From: Tolypeutes matacus
Lineage: Eukaryota > Chordata > Mammalia > Cingulata > Chlamyphoridae
Reading direction: 5' to 3'
Assembly: GCA_026826555.1 (NCBI GenBank)
Contig: JAKSZT010020697.1
Span: 3,243,612-3,307,611 of the forward strand
Length of the DNA: 64,000 bases
Shown here: one piece after another, positions 35,001-46,925 of the stretch
How the letters are laid out: the number at the start of each line of letters is the position of its first letter
How positions within the stretch are numbered: position 1 is the first letter of the stretch
Translations under genes and position numbers: made by a program
The notes under the pieces: generated by a model
The model's database searches: none
Told to the model about the DNA's origin: nothing
What the model saw: only the letters and a program-made list of their open reading frames with translations

Positions 35001-37449
35001 TACATGCCTCAACAGAAGTTTGATGTGGAAGATTTCTTTGGAAGGAGGAACTCAGTCTGGAACATAAATAGGTGAGAATCACCTTTGAATAATCACATCA
35101 CAAGAATACCACTGACAAAATGCTGGATGGGATGAGGGAAGAGAATAGGAAATTCTCATCTCAGCCACCTGGAAGCAGCAATAAATGTAAGATCACTGAG
35201 GATTCTGGAGAAATTCCTGATGTCCTCTCTCTGGCACTTATTGTGCAAAATTCATTCACCTTCCACACCCCTGGTGTTGATTAAACAATACAGGATAGGT
35301 GGAATCATCTCTGCAAAATGTGTTTATTGAAGAGCAAAGAGTCCAAGTTGACTAAATAGCAGCCATGGTAGGATCCCTTGATTGGGAGATGCACATCTCC
35401 ACAGCAGAGGCTGTGGTGAATGGTGGGGGGGGGGGGCCCGGGGAACCCGAAGAAATCAACTATTTCATCAACTTCCCATCATATGTGCAATATTGCCCAT
35501 TATGAAAAGTGAATAATACTTAAAGAACAATAATGTATTCAAATAAGGCACCTTGCATCTTTTGTGGTATATTTATCAGTGTGAATCTGAGATCATCCCT
35601 GCCACCTAGACTTGTGACCTCAGATGACAATGGGGACCAGGTTTTTCTACTCCTGGTATCCTTCAATACTTCTCACTGTATTTATACACAGACAAAACAT
35701 CCCAAATGACAAAAAAGGGCCTCCGAAAATTCTGAAATTTTCCACTATAACTTGGGTGAGATCTGGAGCTTTCTGAAATAGAAATGTGTGAATGACACAA
35801 ATTTGGCTCCAACACTCCTCATGTGGTCAACTCAGAAAATGATGGGCCTATCCACTACTTAGTGAGCCCTGTTATTACAATACCCATAGCTCCTTCAAAG
35901 GTTTATGAGCAAATTAGTGTTACCTTAAGAAGAGGGAAGAAATTGACAAGATTCTAGTTTTAACTATGTGGCAGATGTTCTATGGGTGATAAACTGTGCT
36001 CTCTATTTAGAAGACTAATATCAATTCTATATTAAAATTTAAAATTTTTCTCTAACTCAATTAGTTCTTGACAACAAATTTCACAGCTGTTTGTGTGTGT
36101 GTTGGGAAATTGAATCCCAGTGAAAAGTCCTTGACAGCCAAAGAGATATTGTGAATTGTTATAATGTGACATTTAGCCTGATCAGGTGGCTGAATTTCTT
36201 CATGGATCACCTTCAATTTTTAATTCTTTGGAGATTATTAATGCAAGCTTATGGAATCACTATCAGTTGATGTAGTTGTGGTCCATGATGCTGTAGATTT
36301 GTTTCTGCCCGGAGACTTCCTGATATATCTGCACCTAAACAGGCCTTCTGGTGTCAGCTGGGTCTAACCCTGTGTGGGCTCCATGTCACAAATCTCAAGA
36401 TAAGGCCTCACTCCTATACACATCACTAACTTCTGATTTATCTGGAGAAGATCTTGATATTGACTGTTCCTGCATGACCAAGTGAGGTTCAGGACAAAGC
36501 ATAATACAGATCTAGGCAAATTACTCCTTACTAAAGAGCTGATTCTCAGCAATCCATTCTGAGCACTATTTTCCAATCTCCTTATTGTGTTTTTAGAAAT
36601 TAAATCTTTGTCTATGACTTAAATATTCTTTCTTCCTGACATAAAAGCATATCATTTTATGGATTTTAATCTGATGTAAATTCAAGTAAGGGATTGGTTT
36701 GGTAGGGAGAATGCAGCAACTGTGAAAGCAACCCCTAGAATATCCATTCAAGATAAATTGGAAGATATTTAGCATGATTTCATGGTGTTTTTAAAATACA
36801 AAACAAAACATTTTCTATGTTAATCAGAATAATTGCATTAATTAAACTCTCAATACAAAATATGCGATCTGAGTTTCAGCAAATATGGGCATTCTCTTTC
36901 TTTACCATTTTTATTTCCTCAGTGGACAGGGAGAGATTTGTGAATAATTAAGGGGAAAAATGGCAAATTAGAGAATAAGGAGAAAATTTATATTTGATGG
37001 CTAATCAGGTAGATTTTCCGTTTCACATAACTTCTAATTTTTAGAATATTTATGTATTTTCATGTTTTTTAAAGACAAGGCGTGTATTTTGAGAGAATAT
37101 AGCACAGTAATATTGATTAGTGAGATTTTTTCAGTGCTCTATAAAGTTGGATGGGGACCATGATATCAACGTTCTTAGGATTTATCCCCTAAATTCCATT
37201 TCATTGTTATGGGAAAAGAACTTGTGTGTGTGTATGTTGAAAATCCTGGAGAAATTTCACCCAGTTATCAAATTGACATGAACAGGGTTGGGGTGGGTGG
37301 ATTTCATGTCCCTCCTGTTGGACTGCTCTGAGAAGAGGACAGCATCAGCCTGGTGTGTTCTGCTGAAATGCAGGCCTGGATGGGCTCAGGAGGAGGCAGT
37401 GGGCAGACCAAGGTTGGAGTCATTGAGTTTTGCCAAATCTGTCAAGGAC
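35001..37449. other. Unassigned 2.4 kb of apparently non-repetitive DNA
   Basis: Nothing shared with other parts of the window. A run of 12 G at 35425-35436 followed by cccgggg is the only simple feature. Open frames are under 75 codons and have no recognised similarity. Confidence 0.35.
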
Positions 37450-38005
37450 ATTGTAGCCATTTGGCAATTTGATGTAATTATGAATTCCAAAAATCTATAT
37501 TAGATTATGCTTGTAAACTGGTAGGCTAATCTGGGCATGATTAAGTTATGAATAGGGCATTGACTGGGCCATATCATTAGGGCATTGACCACTACCCCTT
37601 GGTGGGTGGGGGAATTGAATATAAAAGGCAAGGCAAAGGACAGAGGGAGCAGTTTTTGAGTTGTGGCTTTTGATGTTGGAGTTTTGATGTTGGAGAGAAG
37701 GCCCATTAGAAGAGAAGCAAGCTGTTTGCCTGATAGTCTACAGCTAACCTTGTGGAGGAAACAGAGGAGCTAAGCCTGGAGAGAAATGCAGCCCTGGAAA
37801 GAGAAGAACCCAAGAAGCCTGAACCCTGGCAATTGTCAGCAGCTGTCTTGCTACAACACATGGCAATGGACTTTGGTGAGGGAAGAAACTTATGCCTTTT
37901 TGGCCTGGTAATTGTGAACTTCTACCCCAAATAAATACCCTTTATAAAGACCTACCCATTTCTGGAATTTTGCATTAGCACCCCTTTGCCTGACTAATAC
38001 AAACA
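37450..38005 (+). repeat. LTR, plus orientation (same family as 46321-46921)
   Basis: Starts TGTAGCCATTTGG and ends near 'gcctgactaatacaaaca'. It shares with the reverse complement of 46321-46921 the blocks 'atgaattc(c/t)aaaaat', 'tttgtaaact', 'ggacattt/ggactttggtgaggga' and 'taccctttataaa...gcacccctttg'. A TATA-like gaatataaaagg lies near 37616 and an AAATAAATA polyA-like signal near 37930, in the expected order. No internal retroviral sequence, so a solo LTR of an ERVL/MaLR-type family (family by inference). Confidence 0.6.
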
Positions 38006-38009
38006 TGAA

Positions 38010-38350
38010 GGAATATCTCAGGAACAGTTCCAATTTGAAGGAGCATGGACTGAAATGGACAGAGAAACAACGTCCCACTATAGGGACAATTGGTAAAATT
38101 TGAAGAGGATCCATGGGTTGGATCACAATATAGAAACTGTTTTTTCCTGATTTACCTCTGTTTGGTTACCTAGGGGAGTATTCTTGTTTTGAGGAAACAT
38201 GCACTGCAGTGTTTTGTGTTAAGGGACAAATGTGTTGAAACTATAACCATTGGGGAATCTGAGTGAGGGGATCAGGAGTTCTTTATACTGTTATTGCAAT
38301 TTTTATATAAGACCTGTAACTTCTATAATTTCTTCAAAATACAATATTAT
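38010..38350 (+). mobile_element. Ancient L1 3'-end fragment
   Basis: 'ggggaatctgagtgagg...caggagttctttatactgttattgcaatttttatataag...atttcttcaaaata' matches the well-known 3' ends of old mammalian L1 (L1M) elements. It is unrelated to the younger L1 tails in this window. Confidence 0.55.
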
Positions 38351-40022
38351 TTTACAATTACTATGTCAATACCATGCAATAAAGGGGGAAAAATTAAACA
38401 CTATTATGGAGACTAATCTCTAGATAAATCCATGTCAGCCAAAATTGTGAAACTACCACTCTCTTAAGAGGTTGAATTTAATAAAGGAGGCAGTGTGTGA
38501 ATGTTTTACTAATGACCACTATGCCTTTGGTGTTATGGATGATTTGGGGATGCCGTGGAAACAGCACTATATTTGGATTCCATTTTTGCACTTGAGCTCT
38601 TTTTTCTACTAGGCACACTGAAAACTGACTGCCTTTTACTTCAGGTCAAATACTTTACAGAAAGTAATTTACTGTGCTACTACCTCCTCCAATCCAGCTG
38701 CATGGCCCTCTGTATTCTCTACTTCATTTCTCTCTCCAATACTTTCAAAGATTGCTCAGGTCTAACTTCTGTTTTTCTGTCTTTGGCCACATGTGTTTGA
38801 ATCTCTTCTGTGCATGTGCAATTCTGGGTTCAGGCAAGGACATGCTTTAACAAAGTCTGTTAACTGTCTCTTCTCCCTCCAGGTTCTTACAAGAGGTTTT
38901 AGTGTTTATGGGGGCAGAAGGATTGGCTTACCATGACTGTCATTTACCAGCTCACAATGTGCTTGAGGGTTACCAGAGGCTGGCATTTCCCCTTATGTGT
39001 CAAAGAAACAACCTGATATGTGGCCCCATTCAGGGAACTTGATTGGGTAGGGGCTTCCTTACATCTTTGAGGTGGTGGTGGTGTTTCAGAGGCCCATGGT
39101 GGAGTTAGGAAAGACCTGGGGCATATGAGCTGAGTGAGACAGAATCAGAAAGGTCAGAGTCTGGGAGGTCAAGGCAATTAATAGGGGAGATGGGGAACTA
39201 ACAGAGGTGATATGAATGAGGGCCTAGAAGTAGGGTTAAGACCATAGAAGAGGGAATAATCCACAGGAGGTGAACTGAGGAAAGAAGGGGAAATTAGTGA
39301 AATTGGTGCCTGAGGGGACAAATCAAGCTGCCTGGGATGAACTGAGACAACTGTTGGGATATGGTGCCAGGAAAGAGTAGACTGGGCTGACAGGGTGGGG
39401 CCATATGAGGACATTATGACTGGGACAAGCTCAGTGCACAAGAAATGAGGCCAGGTTCATGCATGCCAAGAGGCCAAGAGGCCAAGAGACAAGAGGAAAA
39501 CAGCCTGGGCCAGAGAAGACAAACCAACTAAATATACCTATGATATTCCAGAGTTATAGAAAACATTTTCCTTTGAATTTATGAAGAGATATTTTTGGCA
39601 TATTGCATATAAATAATCAAGTGATGTTTCTACTAATATTCCTTAATACTCACCTTCCCATTGGATAAGTGTTGATATTCATTTTTAGCAAATCTGCAAA
39701 AGTATTGCCAAATGACTTATTTAAAAAATATATGTGATTTATAAAATGACATTATGCTTCCCAACAATATAGTAAAAATTTAGTAAGCTATTTGTCATTA
39801 ATATTGCATATGAAGTGATACATTACCAACTTTAGCAGTTAAGTAGATCTAAGAGGTTATACAAATATTTTAGCAGTTAAAGCTCATCATGCAGCATTAA
39901 GTTTATCTTTCTTCAAAATTATTCAGATCAGTAAATCTACATATTTTCACTTCAATATGACTAGAGTTCAAAGAATATTCAGTTTTAAAGATAATTGTAT
40001 ACCAGCATGAAGATTTTAGTTT
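38351..40022. other. Unassigned 1.7 kb
   Basis: No gene or known repeat recognised. 39060-39430 is purine-rich, and a short repeat of 'ggccaaga' (three units) lies at 39470-39495. Confidence 0.35.
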
Positions 40023-40455
40023 GGTGAATAGTAGATTTGCCCCCCAAATGTGTCAATGCCCTAATCCTTAACACCTATGACTGTATTACCTTAAATGGCA
40101 AAAGGAAGTTTTCAGATGTAATTAAAGGTACAGAGTGTGAGATGAGGAGATTTACCTGGATTATCTAAATTTTTTCTGTGGGCCAAATGAAATCACATGG
40201 GTTCTTAAAGTTTAGAAATTTTTCTGGCTGATAAATGAGGTAAGTAGGAGGAGAGATTTGAAGAGTGAAATGGGCCTGACACAGCTGCTGGCTTTGAAGA
40301 AGGTGGAAGGCACCATAAGCCAGGGAATATGGTTGACTTTTAAAAGCTGGGGATGGCCCTCAGCTGACCTCCAACAAAGAAAAAGGTGTCTCAGTCCAGC
40401 TATCACAAGGAACTGAATTCTGCCATCAACCTGAATGAGATTTAACTACAGTTAG
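40023..40455 (+). repeat. MaLR-like LTR fragment
   Basis: The order 'tttgccccccaaatgtgtcaa', 'ggcaaaaggaagttttcagatgtaatta', 'gagatgaggagatttacctggattatc' and 'gctggctttgaagaaggtgga' is that of a common mammalian MaLR/ERVL-type LTR. Diverged and incomplete at the 3' end. Subfamily not assignable by eye. Confidence 0.5.
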
Positions 40456-40775
40456 ATTACATGGTCTTTCCCATCTAACAAAATTTCTTCTAGTGCCTAA
40501 ATAAGAATTCATTTAGACTTAAGTTGGAGGTTATAGGAATAAATATCAGACTGAAGGAATAGTTAAAACTCCCATCTCTCTAAAAGAATTTGCCTCACAC
40601 ATTCTCATTCTCTATCTCTTACCTAAATAAAAACCATCAGTTAACAGAAATAGAATGAACTTGTTACAGGTTCAGATTATATGGAAAGCAAAACATAATG
40701 GGGAAAGGGACAGTCAGAGTGAAGCCTGTTACCTTTCCCTGTGACCTGCAAATAAACTCAATGCTTAAGAGTAGA

Positions 40776-41175
40776 TGTGGTAGCCTGATAAATATGGCTT
40801 CACTTATATCTCAAGAGGGCCTGGAGATAAAAGACATCCCCTATCAGACGGTGGCCTGCTGGAACATTCCTTTCCCTTTCACCCAAAGCATTGTATAAAC
40901 ATTCACTGGGGACTGCTTGGCCATAGCAAATGGCCAAACCCTATGGTTATATCAGTTCCTGATGGGGAGGGAGCCAGATCCCTCACCTACAGTACATGAG
41001 AGTGGTATATGTGGACCATCTCCCTCCACTGGCTGTGGAGTGGGTCCCACTGGTCATAAGGGGTCGAATCTCACTAGTCAATCTGACCTTGCTTTGTCTC
41101 TTCTCTTTCTGAGTAAATGTTCTATTCTGTGCCTGTGTAGGTCATATGTTTTTTGGTGTCACCTGCATGGACTTT
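40776..41175 (+). repeat. Candidate 5' LTR of class I provirus ERV-D
   Basis: Begins TGTGGTAGCCTG, has a TATA-like 'attgtataaacattcactgggg' near 40888-40909 and a pyrimidine-rich 3' part. It precedes gag-like and pol sequence on the same strand. No second LTR is found in the window to confirm the ends. Confidence 0.35.
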
Positions 41176-41389
41176 CTGCTATCTTCCATTTGTTGAGACC
41201 TCTTACTTATAGGTGGTAATAGGTGTCTTGCACCAAAAGTTTGTATGCCAACAAAGCACTCTGTGGCATGGTGGAGGCATAAGGACACATCAGTTTAGTC
41301 ATCCTCTCATAGCACAGCTCCCTGAAGGGTAATAGGCTGACTGAGGTGCTGGCCTCCTTCTAGCTTCATGGGCACAAGTGAGATGTGAG

Positions 41390-42473
41390 CACTCTCCATG
41401 TGAACAGTGTCAAAATGGTGTCATGGATGGGGGCAAATAGGCAGGAGGTGGGTCCTAGGAAGAGTAGGGAAATTATACCCTGGTTTCTGGCCACCTGCCC
41501 ACTCCCATGCCATCTGCTGACCCCCATGGTGTCTCAAGGGTTTCATATGACTCCCAAAGGGAGTTTGGGACTTTTTGCAAGAAGCTCTACTGACTCAGGG
41601 CTGTTTTCAAGAACAAAATTAGACTTATTCAACACAGAACCACTCCACCTTTGATAAAAATGAAGCTGTTGAAATAAGCTATTTTCCTGAAAATGAATTA
41701 CATTAGTTAAAAGACAGATATAGGCAAAAAACAGGAGAGTTACATGGGGCTTGGTTAGGGTATCTGCAATGAAAGGGCACTACTGACTCTGTCGGGGAAG
41801 CAAACCATCTGCTACAATGTATTTTTGCCTCCATGGAGAAGGACAACCAACAGGACAGAGACAGACAAACTCATCTCTTATTATCTTTTAGTCTGGGAGG
41901 CTAGGAGCATGAGAGTGATATTCCCAACTGTGGGGGAAGCTCTCAAATGTAAAATCCCCTGGAAGACTGATCATGAAGACATAACTGTCCTTCAGGTAAA
42001 GATGAGATATGTGGCTGCATAATCCCTCTCCTGGTCATAATGTGGATGAGATGGTCCTGCCTTGGATGGCATTAGAGATAATTATGAAACAAGGGTCTGC
42101 CCAGGGGAAGACTCCTGTATCCTTTTTACTGTTCTTTGGGACAGTAGAGATTGAAGTTGTAGAAAAGACCCACCACAATTTGTCCTAGTTTGGGGTGGAA
42201 TCAGCAGCATACCATAACCTTTTTTGACTGAGGTGGCAAAAGTTTAGAAGCCCAGCAGTGGGAAGCTGTGCCGGAAGGGCCATAAAGGAAACACAAAGAA
42301 CCACTGAGAAAAGACAAAGGAGGGTGCTGGGCCAGCCCACCCTCAGGGAAAAGTGTTTTTTGTTACCAAAGCAGGGGACAGACACAGCAGAAATGTATGG
42401 GATCCTTAGAGAAAGACTGCCAATATTATGGGGCAGAAGATTGTCCCTCTATATAAAAGATTAAGGTCTTGTT
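41390..42473 (+). pseudogene. ERV-D gag-like remnant (upstream of the composite insertion)
   Basis: Open stretches at 41385-41654 and 42258-42464 in different frames. One frame at about 42350-42460 has Cys residues spaced 'C...KC...KDC...C' with Gly-Ser-Leu-Glu-Lys between, reminiscent of a decayed nucleocapsid zinc knuckle. The same host sequence resumes at 43614 after the composite retroposon. The gag label rests mainly on lying between an LTR-like block and pol. Confidence 0.3.
42456..42473. repeat. Left target-site duplication of composite copy 1
   Basis: aaagattaaggtcttgtt, repeated without mismatch at 43596-43613 on the other side of the composite element. Confidence 0.92.
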
Positions 42474-43595
42474 TTTTTAAAAAACAATTTATTGAAGTAT
42501 ATCATTCATACATGAACATTCATAAACTATAAATGTTCAGTAAATATTGTGAACTTACAAAACAAACATGCATAACATCTTACAGGGCTCCCACACATCA
42601 CCCCCCGACAAACACCCCACATTATTGCGAAACATTTGTTAACAAAACATGAAAGAGCATCATCAAAGTATTACTACTAACTATAGTAATACTTATAGTA
42701 ATACTTCCTCCCCTATACATTTTTAAAGGATTTATTTAGCTATAAATCCTTAAAAATAAAAATATTCATTTACTTTTATCCATTTTTAGCCCCCCCCCCC
42801 CATTTTTGCTGTTTTCGTGTCCATTCACTGGGCAACTCTCTGTGTCTGTTTCCTGCCTTCTCTTCTCATCCCTTCCCCCTGTCCTCACTGGGATTCGATC
42901 CTCAGAATCTCTGATGTGGTAGAGAGGCATCCTACTGACTGTGCCACCTTAGTTCCTGGTTTCTTGGTGCATTTCTTCTTGGCTTTCCCCTGTGTCACTC
43001 TCCTGTTACATCATCATCTTGCTGTGTAGCTCACAGGGCCTGACCCGTACACAGGGCCTGGTAGCTCACCCACTCATGGGGCATGATGATTCACCTGTGG
43101 ATGGGGCCTGATGGCACATCCACTTGTGGGGACTGATGGCACACCTGAGGGTGGGGCCTGCAGCTCACCTGCCTGAGGGGCCTGTCAATGTACCCACATG
43201 TGGGTTCTGATACCTCGCTTGCTCGTGGGGCCTGATGGCTCACCCACATGTGGGGCCTGGTGGCCCATGCACCTTCTATATTTTTCTTTTTTTATTTTTA
43301 CTGGGAGGTCCTGGGGATAGAACCCAGGTCCCTCCATATGGGAGATGGATGCCCATCCACTCGAGTCACATCTGTCCCCATGCTATATCTCTTAGGGTTG
43401 ACCAAAGATACCCAAAGTTACAGTTTTTCCCATAGAGGATTGTCATATAATAAATCAGGCTTAGTTTATCACCATCATTTTAAACAGCAGACCTAAGGAG
43501 AAAAACTAGGTCTGGGGACACATGCATGGTTTCTAATATAGCAAATGTTTAGGCTACCCTGATTATCACAAAATCAGGACAGTGAGAATATTCAC
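42474..43595 (-). mobile_element. Composite SVA-like retroposon, copy 1 (minus)
   Basis: Read 5'-3' on the minus strand: a leader (43595-43384), a tRNA-type SINE module (43383-43271), a GC-rich tandem array (43270-43021), a second SINE-like module (43020-42716) containing a G12 tract (+ strand C12 at 42790-42801), and an L1 3'-UTR end (42715-42479) closing in A-rich sequence. A perfect 18-bp target duplication brackets the whole, so all modules moved in one L1-type event. The same modules in the same order form copy 2 at 62206-63259. It carries no protein-coding capacity and would depend on L1 proteins. Confidence 0.85.
43021..43270 (-). repeat. VNTR of about 25-bp units in composite copy 1
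   Basis: About nine imperfect units of the type 'tggctcacccacatgtggggcctga' (plus-strand form). Units vary by substitutions and small indels. GC-rich compared with the AT-rich surroundings. Confidence 0.85.
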
Positions 43596-43613
43596 AAAGA
43601 TTAAGGTCTTGTT

Positions 43614-43740
43614 ACAAGCCATAAAAGAGAAAGAGGGCTCACAAATCTGCAAGGGCTTGGAATACTGCAGAGCTGCCCAATGAGCCCCAGATGCAACCCA
43701 GGAAAGAAAATGCATAGGTTGCTAAGATTTCCTTGTGTAT
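43614..43740 (+). pseudogene. ERV-D gag/pro-region remnant (downstream of the composite insertion)
   Basis: Continuation of the host sequence interrupted by composite copy 1; without the insertion 42473 and 43614 are adjacent. Readable for about 40 codons, then L1 begins near 43745. No diagnostic motif. Confidence 0.3.
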
Positions 43741-43744
43741 GAAC

Positions 43745-45226
43745 CAGGAAAAGATGTTCAATAGCAATAGCTATTAGGGAAATGCAGATACAAACTACAT
43801 GGAGATATCATTTCACATTTTATTATATGGCCATTATTAAAAATAAACAGAAAACTACAAGTGCTGGAGAGGATGTGGAGAAATAAGAACACTTTTATAA
43901 TTGGGAGATGTAAAATAGTGAAGACTCTTTGGAAGACAGTTTGGTGATTCCTCTGGAAGCTTAATATAGATTGGCTGTATGATCCAGCAATGCCACTTCT
44001 GGGATTATATTCATAAGAACTGAAAGCTGGGATGCAAACTTACATTTGCACACTGATATTTATAGCAGCATTATTCACAACTGCCAAAAGACTAAAACAG
44101 CTCAAGTGTCCATCATCCAATGAAAGGATAAACAAAATGTGGCATATATACATGGTAGAATATTATTCATCTCTAAGAATAAATTAAAACAGGATGCATA
44201 TGACTACCTGGATAGACTTTGAAGACATTATATTGAGTGAAATAAGCCAGACACAAAAGGACAACTTCTGTATGGTCTCACTAACATGAACTAAATATGA
44301 TTATTAAACCCATGTTGTTAAGTTCTAGATTATAGGTTACTAGAAGATAGAATGAATGTTGAGAAGGGGGAGCTGGTACTTAATGTAGGTAGAATTTTTA
44401 ATAAGGTTGATTGTAAATGTGAGGAAATAGAGCTGATGGTAACATTATAATGAGTATATTAACACTGCTGATTGATAAATGATTATAGCTGAAAGAAGTA
44501 TTTTAGGCATGTAAATGTCAATAGAAGAATGCTAGAGCTTAATCTAGGGACTGTATAGCAATGAACTTATTGGTGGATGAGGATAGTGGTTAGTACAAAT
44601 ACAAGAATGTTCTATGAACTAGAACAAATGTAAGTCTGTATCACAGGGTGTTAAGAAAATGAGGATATATGGGAAAATACAACTAATGAAACTTATGGAC
44701 TATAATTAGTAATATTGTAATATTTTTGCATCAAATGACAAAGGAGGGCCTATGTTAATGCTGAGAGTCAACAATGTGGGGGTGGGTATGGGATTTTTCC
44801 TTTTAGAGTAAGGAAAATGTTCTAAAATTTAGGTGATGGCAGCACAACTCTGTGATGAAACTGAGATCTACTGAGTGTACACTTTGGATGGACAGTATAA
44901 TGCATGGGGCTACATAACACAATAAACCCTGTTGTAGATGATGGGTTGTGGTTAACAGTGCAAATATGAGAACATTTTATTACAGTATTAACTGTAAAAT
45001 ACTAATACATGGTATTAATAATAGGATGGTTTATGGGGAAAATACACCAAATGTAAGCTATGACATATATTTAGCAGTAATATTCTGATGATATTTTTTC
45101 ATCATTTTAACAAATGTTACACAAAAAGGCAAGATGTTGGTGTGTGTATGGGAATCCTGTATGTTAGGCTTTTATCCATGATTCTTTTGTAAATTCACAA
45201 CTTCTCAAATAAAAATAAAAGCATAC
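43745..45226 (+). mobile_element. 5'-truncated plus-strand L1
   Basis: ORF2 C-terminal sequence (43760-44300: 'aatagctattagggaaatgcag', 'ggagaggatgtggagaaataag', 'gtgaaataagccagacac') followed by a 3' UTR ending 'tgggaatcctgtatgttaggc...tctcaaataaaaataaaa'. Its last 230 bp are homologous to the 3' module of the composite retroposon. Stops throughout. Confidence 0.82.
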
Positions 45227-45889
45227 CATATGAGGTTTGGGATTGGAACAGAAGTCTCCACTTCTCCAAAAAAAACTGCTAATCATTTCCTGGGACTGTA
45301 TTTATTTTGGGGACTTAGGGATAAGAAATGATATATTATAGGCAAAATTCCTGTAACCCTTGGTTAAAATGTCATCTCAATTTCTTATTAATAGCATCTA
45401 AATCTTGCTATGTGTTAAGTATTTTAAATAATCTCACATAAAGAATTTCCTTTGTTATTACTAAAAATTGATATATGAGTTATCAAGGCCATGAATAGTG
45501 CAGAGAATAGATAGGGAGGGGAAAAATAAGTTGGCAAGGTTGTGGGTTGGGAAAAGCAGCTGGAAGAATATAATGAAAGAAAGTTATAGAGAAAAAAAAA
45601 TAAGTGTGAGAGAAAATATCAGAAATATTACTGGTGGATAATAATTGGAAGGCCACCAACAACTATCAGATAAGGATAGTGACTGTTACCTTTAGTCATT
45701 CCAAATAAAAGTTAGAAATGGAATAGGGAACTTTTTGTAAAGATAATGGTCTAAATGAATACATGTACTTTTCCTTTATGCGTATTCAAGCTATTTTAGA
45801 TGCATACAAACAATGATTTTTATATCTTACTTTGAATTGATCCTTTTTTCATTATGAAATCTCCCTCTTTACCTCTAGTAGTATTCCTT
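45227..45889. other. Mostly unassigned; possible old L1 scrap at the right end
   Basis: No coding signal. 45815-45890 ('tatcttactttgaattgatcc...tacctctagtagtattcc') resembles minus-strand L1 endonuclease-region sequence. Confidence 0.35.
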
Positions 45890-45984
45890 TTTTTTATATT
45901 TTTTTAGGTATTGGGAGCTGGGGAATGAACCTGGGATCTCATAAGAGGGAAGCCAGCACTCAACCACTGAGCCACACCAGTTCT
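45890..45984 (-). mobile_element. tRNA-related SINE, minus strand
   Basis: T-rich start, then reverse-complement B-box 'ggaatgaacctgg' and A-box 'caaccactgagccaca' regions. Confidence 0.75.
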
Positions 45985-45987
45985 TAT

Positions 45988-46084
45988 GACTTGGTTTTTA
46001 ATGTTTGTTTTTGCTTGTTGTTTGTTTCTGTTTTCCTTAGGAGGCACTGGGAATTGAACCTGCGACCTCCTTTGTGGGAATACT
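45988..46084 (-). mobile_element. tRNA-related SINE fragment, minus strand
   Basis: (gttt)n tail, 'cttaggaggcactggg' and reverse-complement B box 'ggaattgaacc', then 'tgcgacctcctttgtggg'. Truncated before the A box. Confidence 0.7.
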
Positions 46085-46139
46085 CAAAGTATAGCTTTCT
46101 ATATATGTCTGAATGCCCTATGCTTTTACTTGGATGAGA

Positions 46140-46316
46140 CCTACTAAACAAATCAAATTCACAAGCGACCCTTTCAGCAGATATTTTGAACATTGAGGTT
46201 TCCCCAGACCAGGCTTGTGCCCTCCAATCTATCCTATAGGAAGAAGGTCCTTCTGAAGTGCTTGAAGATATCATTGCAAAGGTAAGGGCAGTTGTGTGGG
46301 CAAATGGTATGTAAGA
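46140..46316 (+). pseudogene. ERV-D protease/RT-boundary remnant
   Basis: Short plus-strand reading ('EEGPSEVLEDIIAKVRAVVWA') of the sort found between protease and RT in class I retroviruses. It is followed by a reverse LTR, after which pol resumes. The RT core itself is missing. Confidence 0.35.
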
Positions 46317-46320
46317 ATAG

Positions 46321-46921
46321 CTGTATTAGTGAGCCAAAGGGGTGCTGATGCAAAGTACCCGAACTCTGTTGGCTTTTATAAAGGGTATTTTTTTTTGGTA
46401 GAAGCTTACAGCCACAAGGCCATAAAGTGTAAGTTACCTCCCTCACCAAAGTCTGTTGCCACATGTTGGAGCAAGATGGCTGCTGGTCTCTGTGAGGGTT
46501 CAGTCTTCCTCTTCCTCCTAAGGCTCCATGGCTGTAGCTCCTTCTGTTCTCAGCTGTAGGTGAGGATAAGGTTTGTTTTTCTCCCCAGGGCACATTTCTT
46601 TCCAGGCTTTCTCAGCTGTTCAGGGCTCTGGTCTCTTCAGGTGAATGGCTTGGCTCTCTTTCCAGGGCTCCAGCATCCAAAAATCCAACTCTATCCCCTG
46701 CCATGTCATTTTTCTGTGATTCCCTGCCCACCAGGGAGGCAGGGACTCAACATCCTAGTGATGTTGCCAAATCAAAGCCTTAATCATAATTCAATCAATT
46801 AAAAGTGAAATCTCTGAATTTAATATAATCTAATATGCCCAGAGTAACAGACTAGTTTACAAATACAATCCAATATCTATTTTTAGAATTCATAGAAAAT
46901 GCTAAATGCCACAAGAGTTGC
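46321..46921 (-). repeat. LTR, minus orientation, inserted in ERV-D pol
   Basis: Reverse complement of the family at 37450-38005, ending at the left in 'tgtattagtgagccaaaggggtgctgatgcaaa'. The flanks 'aagaatagctgtattagt' (46312-46329) and 'aagaatagctatattagt' (46922-46939) are nearly identical, longer than the 4-6 bp usual for an LTR, so the exact edges are unclear. Confidence 0.6.
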
Positions 46922-46925
46922 AAGA

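Noticed and set aside
39178..39441. 87-codon minus-strand open frame rich in Ser/Pro
   Set aside because: Purine-rich low-complexity DNA on the plus strand explains it; no start, splice or homology support.
43021..43270. CRISPR-like array of short repeats
   Set aside because: Units are directly adjacent without spacers and the context is a vertebrate retroposon; it is a minisatellite.
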